NCBI GenBank assembly: GCA_022706625.1
Contig: JAKJCD010000022.1
Span: 1 to 18,583 of the forward strand
Reading direction: 5' to 3'
DNA: 18,583 nt
From: Bacillota bacterium
GTDB lineage: Bacteria > Bacillota > Clostridia > Peptostreptococcales > Anaerovoracaceae
Shown here: in pieces, positions 4,869 through 13,268 of the stretch
Layout: every line of letters starts with the position of its first letter
How positions within the stretch are numbered: the stretch's first letter is position 1
The notes under the pieces: model-generated
Databases searched by the model: none
The model's input: only the letters and a program-made list of their open reading frames with translations
What the model was told of the DNA's origin: nothing
Position numbers and translations under genes: made by a program

Positions 4869-5963
4869 ATGAAAGAAATAGAAGTAAAATCAAGGGCCTT
4901 TACATATAGAATACTTATTGAAGCCGGCTGTCTTGAACGCTGCGGGGAGATGATACGAAAGGTTTCCGACAGCAAGAGAGCAGTAATGATTTCTGACGAT
5001 AATGTGTGGGAGAAATATGGCAGCATTGCTGAGACTTCATTAAAAAAGATGAGCTTTGCGGTGGATTCTATAAGAATAAAGCCCGGTGAAGGCAGCAAAA
5101 CCATAGACTGTTTCACAAAGGTATGCGAAGAATTAGGGAATCTTAAGGTATTGAAGGATGATCTTATAATTGCTTTGGGAGGCGGTGTGGTAGGAGATTT
5201 GGCGGGATTCGTGGCTGCTGTATATATGAGAGGTTTGAATTATATTCAGATACCTACAACTCTTTTAGCCCAGGTGGACTCTTCCGTAGGGGGAAAAACG
5301 GCCATAGACCTTCCACAAGGGAAAAACCTCATTGGAGCTTTCCATCAACCGCTTTTAGTAATCACCGACCCGGAGCTTTTAAGCACCTTAAATAAGAAAC
5401 AGCTGAAGCAGGGAATGGCGGAGATCATAAAATACGGAGCAATCAAGGATAAGGAACTCTTTAAAAAATTAGAGCAATACGGTAGCATAGAAGGTGCTCT
5501 TCTCCACATGGAAGAAATTATTTATAGATGCTGCGATATAAAACGGAGCTTTGTGGAACAGGACGAACGGGACAACGGAGAAAGGCGGAAACTCAACTTC
5601 GGACACAGTTTTGGCCATGCCATTGAAAAAATCGGCAATTATACACTCCATTCCCATGGAGAGGCCGTGGCAATGGGCATGAACATAGCGGCGGGAATAG
5701 GCATGAAACTTGGGATAACAGATGCCGAGACCGGAAAAAGATTGACACAGATCCTGAATGCCTACGAGCTGCCGACTCAGGTGCAATCAAACTATAAGGA
5801 TATTGTGCGCCATATGGCTATAGATAAAAAGAACGACGAAAAGGGCTTGAAGCTGGTGCTGCTAAAGAACATCGGACAAAGTCTGCTTTACACCATAGCA
5901 GAACAGGAGCTGGAAAACATACTTGAAGATGTGCTTGATGATATATTGGAGTTGATAGTATGA
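4869..5963 (+). CDS. aroB: 3-Dehydroquinate synthase
   Basis: Cytosolic NAD- and metal-dependent enzyme converting DAHP to 3-dehydroquinate, the second shikimate step; 364 aa, normal length. The NAD-binding GGGVVGD lies at 104-110, followed by the hallmark IPTTLLAQVDSSVGGKTAID (128-147) and GKNLIGAF (151-158). Metal ligands expected for the family are all present: Glu185 in GMAEIIKYG, His246 in FGHSFGHAIE and His263 in HGEAVAMG. The start has a strong AAGGAAAGGGG site eight bases upstream. It is the first enzyme gene of the operon, behind the aromatic leader, attenuator and long hairpin, and its stop overlaps aroA by ATGA. Confidence 0.97.
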   Translation: MKEIEVKSRAFTYRILIEAGCLERCGEMIRKVSDSKRAVMISDDNVWEKYGSIAETSLKKMSFAVDSIRIKPGEGSKTIDCFTKVCEELGNLKVLKDDLIIALGGGVVGDLAGFVAAVYMRGLNYIQIPTTLLAQVDSSVGGKTAIDLPQGKNLIGAFHQPLLVITDPELLSTLNKKQLKQGMAEIIKYGAIKDKELFKKLEQYGSIEGALLHMEEIIYRCCDIKRSFVEQDERDNGERRKLNFGHSFGHAIEKIGNYTLHSHGEAVAMGMNIAAGIGMKLGITDAETGKRLTQILNAYELPTQVQSNYKDIVRHMAIDKKNDEKGLKLVLLKNIGQSLLYTIAEQELENILEDVLDDILELIV

Positions 5964-7243
5964 ATATCGGAAAAACGATAGGGAAGGATTGCATTCCAAG
6001 GGGAACGGTTTGCCTTCCCCCATCTAAGAGCCTTTCTCACAGAGCATTGATATGCGCGGCCATGGCGGGAGAAGGTGCAGCTATCAAGAACATTAAGACA
6101 GATGGCGAAGATGTGGCTGCTACCCTGGCTTGCCTTGAAAAAATGGGTCTCGGCTTTTTGCGGCAAGAAGATGCGATCACAGTAACAGAAGGTATAGGCG
6201 GAACTATTTGTCACAGACATAAAATGGATGGGATATCCCTTGATTGCGGGGAGTCCGGCTCTACTTTACGGTTTCTTATACCATTATTATTATTATCTCC
6301 TGCTAATACAACCATGACCGGGAGAGGAAGGCTGCTTGAGCGGCCTCTGAAAGGATATTTAAACGCCTTGGAGGCCAACGGCGGCAAATCCATAAAGGAT
6401 GACTGGTGTCTTAGATTGCAGGGCCCTCTTAGACCGGGGATTTATGAACTGCCCGGAAATCTGAGCTCTCAGTTTGTATCCGGGCTGTTGATGATCCTGC
6501 CATTGCTTGAGGGAAGCAGTAAGATCCGGATGACCACGGCCCTTGAATCGGAGCCCTATGTGGATATGACCATTGATGTCATGAGAGACTTCGGCGTTAC
6601 GGTTGAAAGAAGGGGGAAAAGTGAATTTCTCATCCCGGGTGAGCAGGTGTATGCACCTGCTGATTATAAGGTGGAAGGCGATTATTCGGCGGGAGCATAT
6701 TTCCTAGTTGCGGGGGCCTTAGGCTGCGATGTGGGCTGCCGGGGACTTTCTGCGGATTCCGCCCAGGGGGACAAAGAAATACTGAACTTCATCCGTAGGT
6801 GCGGAGGACGAATCGAAATGGACGAGGAGGGCATAATGAAGGCCACCGCAAATGAGCTTCGAAGTATTACCGCAGATATCAGCCAATGCCCGGATCTGGC
6901 CCCGCCGCTTTCAGTGCTTTTATGCTTTTGCAAGGGAGAAAGCAGAATTGTGGGAGCAGGCCGTCTGCGCATGAAGGAAAGCGACAGACTAAGATCCATA
7001 TCTGAGTCGTTGAATTCATTGGGCGCAAAAATAACGGAAGGACCCGATTATCTTACAATACAAGGGGTCGATGAGCTTTACGGAGGGAGAGTAGACTCCC
7101 ATAATGACCACAGGATAGCTATGGCAGCAGCTTTAGCGTCAATAAAAAGCCGGGGAGCAGTCACGATTTCAGATCCCGAATGCGTCAATAAGTCTTATCC
7201 GGCTTTCTTTAGAGATTTCTGCGGGCAGAAAAAGGAGGAATGA
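5960..7243 (+). CDS. aroA: EPSP synthase (3-phosphoshikimate 1-carboxyvinyltransferase)
   Basis: Transfers the enolpyruvyl group of PEP to shikimate 3-phosphate, the sixth step of the pathway; 427 aa, typical. Visible family sites: PSKSLSHR (21-28) with Lys23 and Arg28, CGESGSTLRFL (96-106) where many members have the NSGT or NAGT version, SSQF (169-172), EGDYSAGAYF (239-248), catalytic Asp311 in PDLAP, KESDRL (339-344) with Glu340, and the C-terminal HNDHRIAMA (381-389). Whether it is glyphosate-tolerant cannot be told from this reading. ATG 5960 overlaps the aroB stop by 4 bp, so translation is probably coupled. Its 3' end carries the ribosome site of aroC. Confidence 0.97.
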   Translation: MNIGKTIGKDCIPRGTVCLPPSKSLSHRALICAAMAGEGAAIKNIKTDGEDVAATLACLEKMGLGFLRQEDAITVTEGIGGTICHRHKMDGISLDCGESGSTLRFLIPLLLLSPANTTMTGRGRLLERPLKGYLNALEANGGKSIKDDWCLRLQGPLRPGIYELPGNLSSQFVSGLLMILPLLEGSSKIRMTTALESEPYVDMTIDVMRDFGVTVERRGKSEFLIPGEQVYAPADYKVEGDYSAGAYFLVAGALGCDVGCRGLSADSAQGDKEILNFIRRCGGRIEMDEEGIMKATANELRSITADISQCPDLAPPLSVLLCFCKGESRIVGAGRLRMKESDRLRSISESLNSLGAKITEGPDYLTIQGVDELYGGRVDSHNDHRIAMAAALASIKSRGAVTISDPECVNKSYPAFFRDFCGQKKEE

Positions 7244-7245
7244 GC

Positions 7246-8319
7246 ATGAGCAATATTTGGGGGAGGAATCTGAGATTGTCCATCTTCGGGGAATCCCACG
7301 GAGGTGGCATCGGAATCGTGATCGACGGATTGCCGGCAGGTTTTGGCATAGATATGACCGAGATAAAAAGACATATGGCTAGGAGGTCCCCCGGCAGAGG
7401 CATTCTGTCAACGAAAAGGAAAGAAGACGACGAAGTCGAGATCCTGAGCGGTATGCTTGAAGAGGTCACTACCGGCGCACCTCTTTGCGGAATAATAAGA
7501 AATACTGATACAAGATCAAAAGACTATACAAAAAACCTGCCAAGGCCCGGCACGGCAGATCTGACAGCCCATATCAAGTTTAATGGCCATAACGATCATA
7601 GGGGCGGGGGCCATTTTTCCGGACGACTTACGGCTCCGCTCGCATTTGCGGGGGGCATAGCGCGGCAAGTACTGGAAAGCAGAGGGATAAGAATAGGTGC
7701 ACATATATTGCAGATCGGTAAACATTTAGATGAACCCTTTAGCAAAATCGATGAAGCCCTGTTTGAAAAACTTGGAGCGTCTGATTTCCCTTTAATAAAC
7801 GAGTCAAATGCCGGACCAATGAAGGAAGAAATAATAAAGGCATCAGAAGAGGGGGATTCCATAGGAGGTGTGGTAGAGTGTGCAGCATTCGGTCATCCTG
7901 CGGGACTGGGGTCGCCTTTCTTTGAATCCCTTGAAAGCAGCCTAACTTCTTTAGTGTTTTCTATCCCAGGGACAAAGGGCATCGAGTTCGGTGATGGATT
8001 TGCTATGGCCGCAATGAGGGGAAGCGAAGCCAATGACGGGTGGCTGAAAGTGAATGGCAATATCACATCTTCCACAAATCACAGCGGCGGTATCAACGGC
8101 GGCATCACTAACGGTATGCCCATAGTTTTCCGCACAGTTTTCAGACCTACCGCATCCATTGCGAAAGAACAAAGCACTGTTGATCTGATCACCGGAGAAA
8201 GCAAAGCTCTGACAATAGCAGGCCGCCATGACCCTTGCATAGCGCCAAGAGCGGTTGTTGTGATTGAATCGGTCTTGGCACTTTGCCTTATGGACAGTAT
8301 TTTGGAAGGCAGGTTATGA
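7246..8319 (+). CDS. aroC: Chorismate synthase
   Basis: Converts EPSP to chorismate using reduced FMN without net redox change; 357 aa. Family motifs in order: FGESHGGGIG (14-23), RRSPGRG (46-52), NDHRGGGHFSGRLTAPLAF (116-134), SEANDGW in the middle, NHSGGINGGITNGMP, then FRPTASIAKEQ and GRHDPCIAPRAV near the end. Two in-frame ATG codons occur at 7240 and 7246. The second is chosen because AGGAGG (7233-7238) is seven bases before it but only one before 7240, and family members typically begin MSNIWG or similar. The stop overlaps the next gene by ATGA. Confidence 0.97.
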   Translation: MSNIWGRNLRLSIFGESHGGGIGIVIDGLPAGFGIDMTEIKRHMARRSPGRGILSTKRKEDDEVEILSGMLEEVTTGAPLCGIIRNTDTRSKDYTKNLPRPGTADLTAHIKFNGHNDHRGGGHFSGRLTAPLAFAGGIARQVLESRGIRIGAHILQIGKHLDEPFSKIDEALFEKLGASDFPLINESNAGPMKEEIIKASEEGDSIGGVVECAAFGHPAGLGSPFFESLESSLTSLVFSIPGTKGIEFGDGFAMAAMRGSEANDGWLKVNGNITSSTNHSGGINGGITNGMPIVFRTVFRPTASIAKEQSTVDLITGESKALTIAGRHDPCIAPRAVVVIESVLALCLMDSILEGRL

Positions 8320-9683
8320 GGATGAAAAACATCGTACTGATAGGGATATCCGGCAGCGGAAAAACTGCTGTAGGTGAAAGACTTGCCCGGCGATTGTCAC
8401 GAGAATTCATCGATCTGGATTCATTTATCAGCAACAGAGAAGAATCAAGTATCGAACAGATATTCAACGAACGGGGAGAAGAGGGGTTTCGTCTTGCCGA
8501 AACGGAAGCGGCTAAAGTCGCAGCCGGGAGAAAAAATGCAGTCATCGCTTGCGGCGGCGGTGTTGTTTTGAAAAAAACAAACATGGAAGCATTATCCCGA
8601 AACGGCATAGTAATTTTTATGAACAGACCGATAAAAGATATTTTGGAAAATGTAGACCTGAAAGACCGGCCGCTTTTAAAGGATATCCCTGAAAAATTGT
8701 ATGCTCTTTATCGGGACAGAGAGGTGCTCTATGATAAATATGCCGATTTTGAAGTGAATTGCGCCGAAGGGAGAGATAAAACACTGGAACAGTTGATCCG
8801 TATTTCAGGACTTGAACAAAGCAAAAAAAAGCTTGCGGTGATCGGGGATCCGATTTCACAAAGTCTTTCGCCGGATATTCATATCCCCGCTTTAAGACCT
8901 TTTGTAAAATCTATAAGCTATGAAAGAGCGGAAGTCAAGAAGGGATCTCTGAGCCGTTGGATACCCGAAGCGGGAAGGGTTGCGCTTGACGGGTTCAATG
9001 TGACAATGCCGCATAAAGAAGACATAATCGGATTTCTAGACAGAATTGATGAGGAGGCTCAGGAAGCAGGCTCGGTCAATACAGTGGTAAAAAGAGATGG
9101 GAGCCTTTGGGGATATAACACGGATGGAGATGGTTTTGCGGGCGCCGTTGAAAGCATCGGAGAAAGCTTTTACGGCTCTGCTGTGACAATAATCGGTTCA
9201 GGAGGCGCAGCGGCAACCATAGCTATGAAAGCTGCAAAAAAGGGTGCGGCGGAAATACATATCACAGCGAGAAACCAAGATAAGGCAGAGCTTATTTGCC
9301 AAAAAATCAAGAACAGTTATAAGACACGGTGCAAAGTCCATCCTTTTAACTTTCAGGATAACGGTGACGCCCGCTGGGATTCACGCATTATTGTAAATAC
9401 TACTCCTCTTGGAATGAAGGGAATGGGAAACAATTTCAGGAGGTTCGATTTTCTTGACAATGTGAATAAAGATGCCCTTATATGCGATTTGATTTACAGT
9501 CCGCTGAAAACCGGATTGCTGTCAGAGGCGGAAAAAAGAGGTCTTAAGACTCTCTGGGGCATCACCATGCTGATAGAGCAGGCGCTGAGAGCTGATTGCC
9601 TTTACCTTGGGGCAATAATTAAGCGGGAAAAAGCATACAAAAGAATAATAGAAAACCTTAAAGGAAAGGTGGAGGGAATATGA
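8316..9683 (+). CDS. aroKE: Shikimate kinase / shikimate dehydrogenase fusion
   Basis: One uninterrupted 455-aa frame joins two shikimate enzymes. Residues 1-165 are shikimate kinase: P-loop GISGSGKT (10-17), DLD (33-35), Arg59 after the NERGEEGF segment, GGG (80-82) and the lid Arg118 (DRPLL). Residues 172-445 are shikimate dehydrogenase: SLSP (183-186), catalytic Lys234 in MPHK, Asp270 in NTD, NADP loop GSGGAA (294-299), NTTPLGM (361-367) and GITMLIEQ (415-422). The normal His of the ISHSLSP motif is Gln182 and the HN after it is His189-Ile190; both serines that hold the shikimate carboxylate remain. It would catalyse the fourth and fifth steps, dehydroshikimate to shikimate to shikimate 3-phosphate. 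The order on the protein is the reverse of the pathway order. The start at 8316 overlaps aroC by ATGA; ATG 8322 is an alternative. Confidence 0.94.
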   Translation: MRMKNIVLIGISGSGKTAVGERLARRLSREFIDLDSFISNREESSIEQIFNERGEEGFRLAETEAAKVAAGRKNAVIACGGGVVLKKTNMEALSRNGIVIFMNRPIKDILENVDLKDRPLLKDIPEKLYALYRDREVLYDKYADFEVNCAEGRDKTLEQLIRISGLEQSKKKLAVIGDPISQSLSPDIHIPALRPFVKSISYERAEVKKGSLSRWIPEAGRVALDGFNVTMPHKEDIIGFLDRIDEEAQEAGSVNTVVKRDGSLWGYNTDGDGFAGAVESIGESFYGSAVTIIGSGGAAATIAMKAAKKGAAEIHITARNQDKAELICQKIKNSYKTRCKVHPFNFQDNGDARWDSRIIVNTTPLGMKGMGNNFRRFDFLDNVNKDALICDLIYSPLKTGLLSEAEKRGLKTLWGITMLIEQALRADCLYLGAIIKREKAYKRIIENLKGKVEGI

Positions 9684-10684
9684 TCATCGTAATCAAACCG
9701 GATGCATCTGAACAGGCGATAGAGCAGCTTAAAAGGAATATCGAAAACCAAGGTTTGATCGTACAGGATATCAAGGGAGGAAATGCCAGGATGCTTGGTC
9801 TGGCTGGGGAAGTGGCATCGGTATCACCTGATTCTTTAAGCCGTATGGATATAGTGGAATCCGTACTGATGGTCAGAGAACCGTATAAACTGGCAGGACG
9901 GCGCTTTCATCCCCGGGACACGATCGTTGCTGTTGGGCAGGCACAAATTGGCGGAGGGCATTTTTCTGTAATAGCCGGTCCCTGCTCAGTAGAAGGCGAA
10001 GATCAGATCCTTTCCATAGCCCGGGATATTGCGAAATCCGGTGCGGAGTTTTTAAGGGGAGGCGCCTTTAAACCACGAAGCTCACCCTATGCCTTTCACG
10101 GGCTCGGGCTGGACGGACTGGAGCTTTTAAAAGCCGCTAGGCAGAAAACAGGTCTGCCAATCGTTTCGGAGATCCTTTCCACGGATCATTTGGATGCCTT
10201 TGCGCAAGATGTGGACGTTATCCAGATAGGTGCTCGAAATATGCAGAACTTCAGCCTGTTGGTGGAAGTGGGGAAGTTAAAAAAGCCGGTGCTTTTAAAA
10301 AGAGGGCTTTCCTCATCGCTGGAGGAATTGCTCATGTCTGCAGAATACTTGATAAAAGGAGGCACAGAACAAGTGATTCTTTGCGAGAGGGGTATACGGA
10401 CTTTCGAAACAGCAACGAGGAACACTCTTGATCTTTCAGCGATTCCGGTATTGAAACAAAAAAGCCATCTTCCGGTGATCGCAGACCCGTCTCACGGGAC
10501 AGGTCATTGGCAGCTGGTAGCACCTCTTGCTCTGGCTGCAGTCGCCGCCGGGGCCGATGGGTTGATAATCGAGGTGCATAATATGCCGCAGAAGGCCTTA
10601 TGTGACGGCCAGCAGTCTATCACCCCGGAAGTCTTTCATAATCTAATGAAAAAGATCAACCGGGTCAGGGAAGCGATCAAATAA
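9680..10684 (+). CDS. aroF: DAHP synthase, type I beta, with N-terminal regulatory domain
   Basis: Condenses PEP and erythrose 4-phosphate to DAHP, the committed first step. The 334-aa protein is collinear with the Thermotoga maritima type: a ferredoxin-like regulatory domain of about 70 residues (starting MIIVIKPDAS), then the TIM barrel. Metal ligands fall at Cys102 (AGPCSVE), His272 (DPSHGTG), Glu298 (IIEVH) and Asp309, the same numbering as in T. maritima. Also seen are GGAFKPRSSPYAF (127-139), IGARNMQNF (183-191), KRG (207-209) and CERGIRTFE (235-243). In homologues the N-terminal domain confers Tyr/Phe feedback inhibition, so enzyme-level control is likely in addition to leader control. 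ATG 9680 overlaps the upstream stop by 4 bp. Confidence 0.96.
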   Translation: MIIVIKPDASEQAIEQLKRNIENQGLIVQDIKGGNARMLGLAGEVASVSPDSLSRMDIVESVLMVREPYKLAGRRFHPRDTIVAVGQAQIGGGHFSVIAGPCSVEGEDQILSIARDIAKSGAEFLRGGAFKPRSSPYAFHGLGLDGLELLKAARQKTGLPIVSEILSTDHLDAFAQDVDVIQIGARNMQNFSLLVEVGKLKKPVLLKRGLSSSLEELLMSAEYLIKGGTEQVILCERGIRTFETATRNTLDLSAIPVLKQKSHLPVIADPSHGTGHWQLVAPLALAAVAAGADGLIIEVHNMPQKALCDGQQSITPEVFHNLMKKINRVREAIK

Positions 10685-10686
10685 GA

Positions 10687-10718
10687 GCATAGAAATAAAC
10701 TGAATTTTATGCGTTTTT
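10687..10718 (+). terminator. Weak terminator-like hairpin between aroF and pheA
   Basis: An 8-bp AT-rich stem, GCATAGAA (10687-10694) with TTTTATGC (10705-10712) including one G-T pair, is followed by G and five T (10714-10718). It lies in the 48-bp gap before pheA and could lower pheA expression relative to the chorismate genes. Confidence 0.35.
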
Positions 10719-10732
10719 CGGGAGGAAAAATA

Positions 10733-11872
10733 ATGGATAACAAAGAGATGATTCAAAAAGTAAGAAAGGATCTGGACTCTCTTGATGATAAGCTGGTTCA
10801 AATCATGCAGGAGAGGATGGCACTGGTCGATGCGATCGCAGAGGCTAAAAGAGCAGAAAACATGCCGACTGCCGACGAAAGCAGGGAAGAGCAGATCATA
10901 AAAAGGGTTTTAGACAGTGCAAAGGATGAATATAAAGGAGAAACGGTGACTTTTATACGCACTATCCTGGGACTGTCTAAATTTCGTCAGCGAAAGCTGC
11001 TTTTTGACAATATAGAGGATCCTTTGCTGCCACCGCCGAGGGAACCTGCGGCAAAAGATATAACCATCGCCTATCAGGGACTTCCCGGTGCCTGGGGAGA
11101 GCAGGCCGCTTTGAATCTTTTCCCCTTGGCGGAACGAAAGAACGAGAGGACATTTGATGATGTTTTCGCTGCAGTAAAAAAACAGGAAGCCAATTACGGC
11201 ATTGTTCCTATCGAAAATTCCAGAACGGGCGCAATCGGAGAAACCTACGACCTTTTACGAAAATTCGGATGTTATATAGTAGGCCAGACCCAGGTAAGGG
11301 CGGCTCATTGCCTGATGGGCATGCCAGGGACAAAGCTGTCTGATATAAGGGAAGTATTTTCTCATCCAGAGGGTTTGCATCAGTGCGCCGCATATCTGAA
11401 AAAGCATAATTGGGATTTGACCGAAACCAGGAATACCGCTGTGGCGGCCAGTTTAACAGCTGAAAAAGGGGAAAAAAGATATGCTGCCATCGGATCGAAA
11501 AGGGCGGCTGAGTTGTATGGACTTGAGATGATAGAAGGCAATATTACGGATGATCACAGCAACAATACCCGTTTTATAGCTATTGCCGATAAACCGGAGT
11601 ATAATTCCTCCTGCAATGCCGTGAGCATAACTTTCAGGACTTCACACAGGAGCGGAGCACTTTGTGAAGTGTTGTTTCACTTTATGGCGGCGATCAATCT
11701 GAGCCGCATTGAGTCGAGGCCTATGATGGGAGAGAAATACTGCTTTTTGCGGATCTTGAGGGAAATATCGATGATGAAGCTGTGCAGCGGGGACTCAGAC
11801 ATGCGGCCGCTTCCTGCGGTTATCTTGAGGTCCTGGGTTGCTATCCGGGTTGATCGAGTGAAAACAGTTTAG
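10733..11872 (+). pseudogene. pheA: Chorismate mutase / prephenate dehydratase (P-protein), frameshifted in the ACT domain
   Basis: Bifunctional enzyme of Phe synthesis. Residues 1-85 are an AroQ-type chorismate mutase helix bundle; about 110-286 are prephenate dehydratase (AYQGLPGAWGEQA, PIENSRTGAIGETYDLL, and NNTRF at 277-281); from 294 an ACT domain begins with the Phe-binding ESRP at 327-330. At the T-run 11744-11748 the frame breaks. As written, translation continues in an unrelated tail to TAG at 11872 (379 aa). With one extra T it would read ADLEGNIDDEAVQ and on to CYPG with TGA at 11851-11853, the normal family ending, giving 373 aa. The catalytic domains are unaffected; the lost part is the end of the allosteric domain, so an active but Phe-insensitive enzyme is possible. 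A homopolymer sequence error is equally possible. Start: ATG 10733 with GGAGG seven bases upstream, preferred to the earlier ATG 10709. Confidence 0.85.
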
Positions 11873-11890
11873 TATGCAGCGGGTTTTTGC

Positions 11891-11919
11891 TGGATAGACC
11901 ATCGCCTATGTGTTACAAT
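11891..11919 (+). promoter_or_regulatory. Promoter of tdk
   Basis: TGGATA (11891-11896), a 17-bp spacer and TACAAT (11914-11919) with an extended TGT just before it. It directs a start near 11926, about 65 nt before tdk, and separates this unit from the aromatic operon. No terminator is visible after pheA. Confidence 0.6.
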
Positions 11920-11990
11920 TAGACATACGATTAGGCACAGCGCAGCCGGGCTTTCATACAGAGTAAAACCATAAAGGAGCCAAAGCAAAT

Positions 11991-12590
11991 ATGGCACAGC
12001 TTTACTACAGATACAGCACGATGAATGCAGGCAAATCCATTGAGCTTATAAAAGTCGCATATAATTATGAAGAGAGAAACAAGCGTGTATTAGTGCTGAT
12101 CCCTGGGGTGGATGACCGATACGGAACGGGAGTGGTCAGCTCGCGAATCGGTGTCAGCAGAGAAGCGACCGTAGTTAACGAAGAGACCAACCTTTTAAAG
12201 CTCTTTATGGAGGAAAATGCAAAGGAAAAGATCGACTGCGTACTGGTGGATGAATGCCAATTTCTCAAAAAACACCATGTACAAGAGCTTGTCGAGATAG
12301 TTGACAGCTATGATACTCCCGTTCTTGCATACGGATTAAAAAATGATTTCAGGAACGAACTTTTTGAAGGCTCTTACTACATGCTGGTCTATGCGGATAA
12401 GATTGAAGAGATCAAAACCATATGCTGGTGCGGAAGGAAAGCTACAATGGTAGCCAGGATCGTGGACGGGAAATTTGTCAAGACAGGAGAACAAATCGTT
12501 ATCGGAGGCAATGATATGTATGTCTCTCTCTGCCGTAAGCATTACAACGACGGCAGAGTCGGCGACAAGCTCATTGAGCCCGAACCTTAA
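11991..12590 (+). CDS. tdk: Thymidine kinase, type II
   Basis: Phosphorylates thymidine in the pyrimidine salvage pathway; 199 aa. P-loop STMNAGKS at 9-16, DECQF at 87-91 with the catalytic Glu88, and a zinc site made of CWC (145-147) and CRKH (181-184). The CxC spacing and the opening MAQLYYRYSTMNAGKS closely match the Escherichia coli Tdk subtype as I recall it, rather than forms with a CxxC first pair. The start is ATG 11991 with AAAGGAG about 11 bases upstream, slightly long spacing. It has its own promoter. Confidence 0.95.
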   Translation: MAQLYYRYSTMNAGKSIELIKVAYNYEERNKRVLVLIPGVDDRYGTGVVSSRIGVSREATVVNEETNLLKLFMEENAKEKIDCVLVDECQFLKKHHVQELVEIVDSYDTPVLAYGLKNDFRNELFEGSYYMLVYADKIEEIKTICWCGRKATMVARIVDGKFVKTGEQIVIGGNDMYVSLCRKHYNDGRVGDKLIEPEP

Positions 12591-12617
12591 GTATCCAAAT
12601 AAACCACCCATGAGTTT

Positions 12618-12649
12618 AGGCCCTCTGGGTTAGACTGCCCGGAGGGTCT
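12618..12649 (+). other. Strong GC-rich hairpin between tdk and queH
   Basis: A 12-bp stem (12618-12629 with 12638-12649, two G-T pairs) with an 8-nt loop, ttagactg. No T-run follows, so it is not a standard intrinsic terminator. It may end tdk mRNA inefficiently, protect a 3' end, or act in the queH leader. It does not match the preQ1-I pattern I know. Confidence 0.55.
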
Positions 12650-12691
12650 GTGCTGTTAGAAAGACTTACGGTCGAGAAAGGACATAAGACT

Positions 12692-13264
12692 ATGGCAGAA
12701 AGGCAGAAGCTGCTGCTCCATAGTTGCTGCGGACCTTGCAGTACCACAGTTGTTGAAAGGGTCGCCGGTAAATATGATGTTACTCTGTTTTTTTATAACC
12801 CCAATATTACCGATCCCGAAGAATACGAAAGGAGGAAAACCGTCTTGTTACGGTTTTTAAAGATTTACAACGAAAAGTATTTTTCGAAAAAAACCGTTGG
12901 TTTCCTCGAAGGGGCATATGATACAGGCAGATTCTATGAAGCGGTGAAAGGAGCGGAGGAAGCACCGGAAGGCGGGAAGCGTTGCGAAAAGTGCTTTGAG
13001 CTTCGCCTAGGGGAAACAGCTAAAATAGCAGGAGAATTAGGTTTTGAAAGTTTCGGGACCACTCTTTCCGTCAGTCCTCATAAAAGCTATGCCTTAATAT
13101 CAAAGATAGGAAGCCTGCTGGCTTCGCACGAGGATATTATGTTCCTGAACGATGATTTTAAAAAAAAAGCAGGCTATGAAAGGTCGATAGCACTTTCAAA
13201 AGAATATGAACTATATCGGCAAAACTACTGCGGATGCGAATTTTCTAGAGAATGTAAGAGGTGA
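12692..13264 (+). CDS. queH: Epoxyqueuosine reductase QueH
   Basis: Iron-sulfur enzyme reducing epoxyqueuosine to queuosine in tRNA (last step), the non-cobalamin alternative to QueG; 190 aa. Cysteine motifs of the family are complete: HSCCGPC (10-16), RCEKCF with Cys98 and Cys101, and YCGC with Cys180 and Cys182. Other family blocks are FFYNPNI (33-39), EEYERRK (43-49), TTLSVSPHKSY (123-133) and GYERSIALSKEYELYRQNY (161-179). ATG 12692 is chosen because GAAAGGA lies about nine bases upstream and family members start just before HSCCGPC; an upstream CTG at 12650 would add 14 poor residues. The next gene follows after 4 bp. Queuosine substrates tRNA-Asp and tRNA-Tyr are in the array of this window. 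Confidence 0.93.
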   Translation: MAERQKLLLHSCCGPCSTTVVERVAGKYDVTLFFYNPNITDPEEYERRKTVLLRFLKIYNEKYFSKKTVGFLEGAYDTGRFYEAVKGAEEAPEGGKRCEKCFELRLGETAKIAGELGFESFGTTLSVSPHKSYALISKIGSLLASHEDIMFLNDDFKKKAGYERSIALSKEYELYRQNYCGCEFSRECKR

Positions 13265-13268
13265 TTTA

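Noticed and set aside
11741..11755. Programmed -1 frameshifting in pheA
   Set aside because: The run is only five T with no X XXY YYZ slippery heptamer that keeps pairing, and P-proteins are not known to use frameshifting. A deletion or read error is simpler.
12591..12691. preQ1 riboswitch controlling queH
   Set aside because: The hairpin seen does not have the short stem plus A-rich tail and ribosome-site pseudoknot of preQ1-I, and other classes could not be judged by eye.
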